Source: Galbibacter sp048266365
Lineage (GTDB): Bacteria > Bacteroidota > Bacteroidia > Flavobacteriales > Flavobacteriaceae
Direction of reading: 5' to 3'
DNA length: 64,000 nt
NCBI RefSeq assembly: GCF_048266365.1
Contig: NZ_JBLWZP010000005.1
Location: 194,689-258,688 of the forward strand
Part shown: piece by piece, positions 63,752-64,000 of the stretch
Numbering within the stretch: position 1 is the first letter of the stretch
Layout of the letters: each line of letters begins with the position of its first letter
The notes under the pieces: model-generated
The model's database searches: none
Told to the model about the DNA's origin: nothing
The model's input: the letters and a program-made list of their open reading frames with translations, nothing else
Translations under genes and position numbers: made by a program

Positions 63752-64000
63752 ATTCATCGCTTTTTAGCGTGAATGGGATGTAAGCGACACACTAACCTTT
63801 TGAAAGTATGTACTGACCTATGGTATCTGGACTAGCCTCGCCAATAGCGCAAACGAAATACCCATCTGACCAAAAAGTACGCTTACGCCAAAATTGTTTT
63901 TGTAAAGATACAGGGTGTTGTTGCCATATTAACTTTGTAGACTGTTGTTTTAATCTACGGACTATTTGAGATATTGAAAGACGTGGAATGTATCGGATTA
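63752..64000 (-). mobile_element. partial IS200/IS605-like insertion sequence (one end in window)
   Basis: The transposase frame described separately is followed, 18 nt after its stop, by an imperfect palindrome (ATTCA-T-CGCT at 63752-63761, AGCG-TGAAT at 63766-63774) with a TTTT loop. Subterminal hairpins are the hallmark of IS200/IS605 ends, which lack terminal inverted repeats. The other end is beyond the window. Confidence 0.7.
63792..64000 (-). CDS. tnpA: IS200/IS605 family transposase TnpA (5' end outside window)
   Basis: The last 68 codons of a Y1 transposase on the minus strand, stop at 63792-63794. The visible part has helix-like SISQIVRRLKQQST, the FWRKRTFWSDGYFV segment typical of these enzymes, and a C-terminal DTIGQYILSKG stretch whose tyrosine is the likely catalytic residue. 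The HUH motif should lie upstream, out of view. The enzyme cuts and rejoins single-stranded DNA. No tnpB is seen on this side. Confidence 0.87.
   Translation of the reverse strand, partial: IRYIPRLSISQIVRRLKQQSTKLIWQQHPVSLQKQFWRKRTFWSDGYFVCAIGEASPDTIGQYILSKG

Noticed and set aside
1..64000. CRISPR arrays, tRNA or rRNA genes, prophage or defence islands
   Set aside because: No regularly spaced repeats, tRNA-like cloverleaf, integrase, phage or restriction gene was noticed; most genes belong to conserved housekeeping or envelope families. Short RNA genes could be missed by eye.

Overview
The window is a stretch of chromosome from a member of the Bacteroidota, almost certainly a Flavobacteriaceae-type marine or soil flavobacterium. 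The evidence is the low-to-moderate GC content, the gliding and type IX secretion genes gldH and sprE/porW, the b558-type sdhCAB operon, an ATP synthase operon without atpD/atpC, many small lipoproteins and DUF families typical of flavobacteria (DUF4292, DUF4837, DUF4254, DUF5687, DUF6168, DUF6341, DUF6427, DUF6909), and repeated promoter-like TAnnTTTG boxes (the Bacteroidota sigma-A -7 element) at sensible distances from starts. No rRNA, tRNA, CRISPR array, prophage or plasmid gene was recognised. Almost all of the DNA is core genome; the only clear mobile DNA is a partial IS200/IS605-like element at the right edge. Family names are recalled from knowledge of the families; no database search was run.

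Layout: 0-2.1 kb, a truncated alpha/beta hydrolase and aminopeptidase P (minus). 2.3-5.8 kb, the succinate dehydrogenase operon sdhCAB (plus). 5.9-11.2 kb, an ActP-like Na+/solute symporter with its DUF4212 small subunit, an unknown membrane protein, a 3-oxoacid CoA-transferase pair and a nicotinamidase. 11.3-16.6 kb, PBP1A, gldH, ricT and trhO (minus). 17.0-20.7 kb, recA, then a lipoprotein / ECF sigma / anti-sigma-like beta-barrel module. 20.7-25.5 kb, plsC, trpS, an HU-CCDC81/SPOR protein, a secreted esterase and an acyl-CoA thioesterase. 25.6-32.2 kb, a minus-strand envelope cluster (lipoprotein, flippase, dut, nucleotidyltransferase, TPR protein, DUF4292 lipoprotein, EnvC-like activator). 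32.3-41.1 kb, sprE/porW, bactofilin, atpZ, a DUF6168-like protein and atpBEFHAG, closed by a strong terminator. 41.2-44.6 kb, an ABC exporter pair and, divergent, a PaaE-like ferredoxin reductase. 44.8-50.0 kb, an NlpE/META lipoprotein, an esterase, a GT9 glycosyltransferase, DUF4254, upp, DUF6427 and DUF6341. 50.2-56.7 kb, polysaccharide export: Wza, a Wzc broken by a one-base frameshift, a Wzz-like protein and a DUF6909-type protein. 56.8-62.3 kb, GH3, an M23 peptidase, TatA, DUF4837 and an MltD-like transglycosylase. 62.5-64 kb, pgk and the edge of an IS200-like element.

Common theme: apart from energy metabolism (sdh, atp, pgk, scoAB) and information genes (recA, trpS, trhO, upp, dut), the window is dominated by cell-envelope functions: peptidoglycan synthesis and turnover (PBP1A, two LytM proteins, MltD, a SPOR protein), secretion (TatA, SprE, GldH), lipid and surface-glycan handling (PlsC, GT9, flippase, Wza/Wzc/Wzz).

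No convincing new defence or mobile system was found. The best leads are the frameshifted Wzc kinase, the DUF6909/Wzz-like pair beside a 630-bp gene-free region rich in hairpins, the sigma / trans-envelope anti-sigma-like module after recA, structured DNA between trhO and recA, and a perfect dyad upstream of sdhC.
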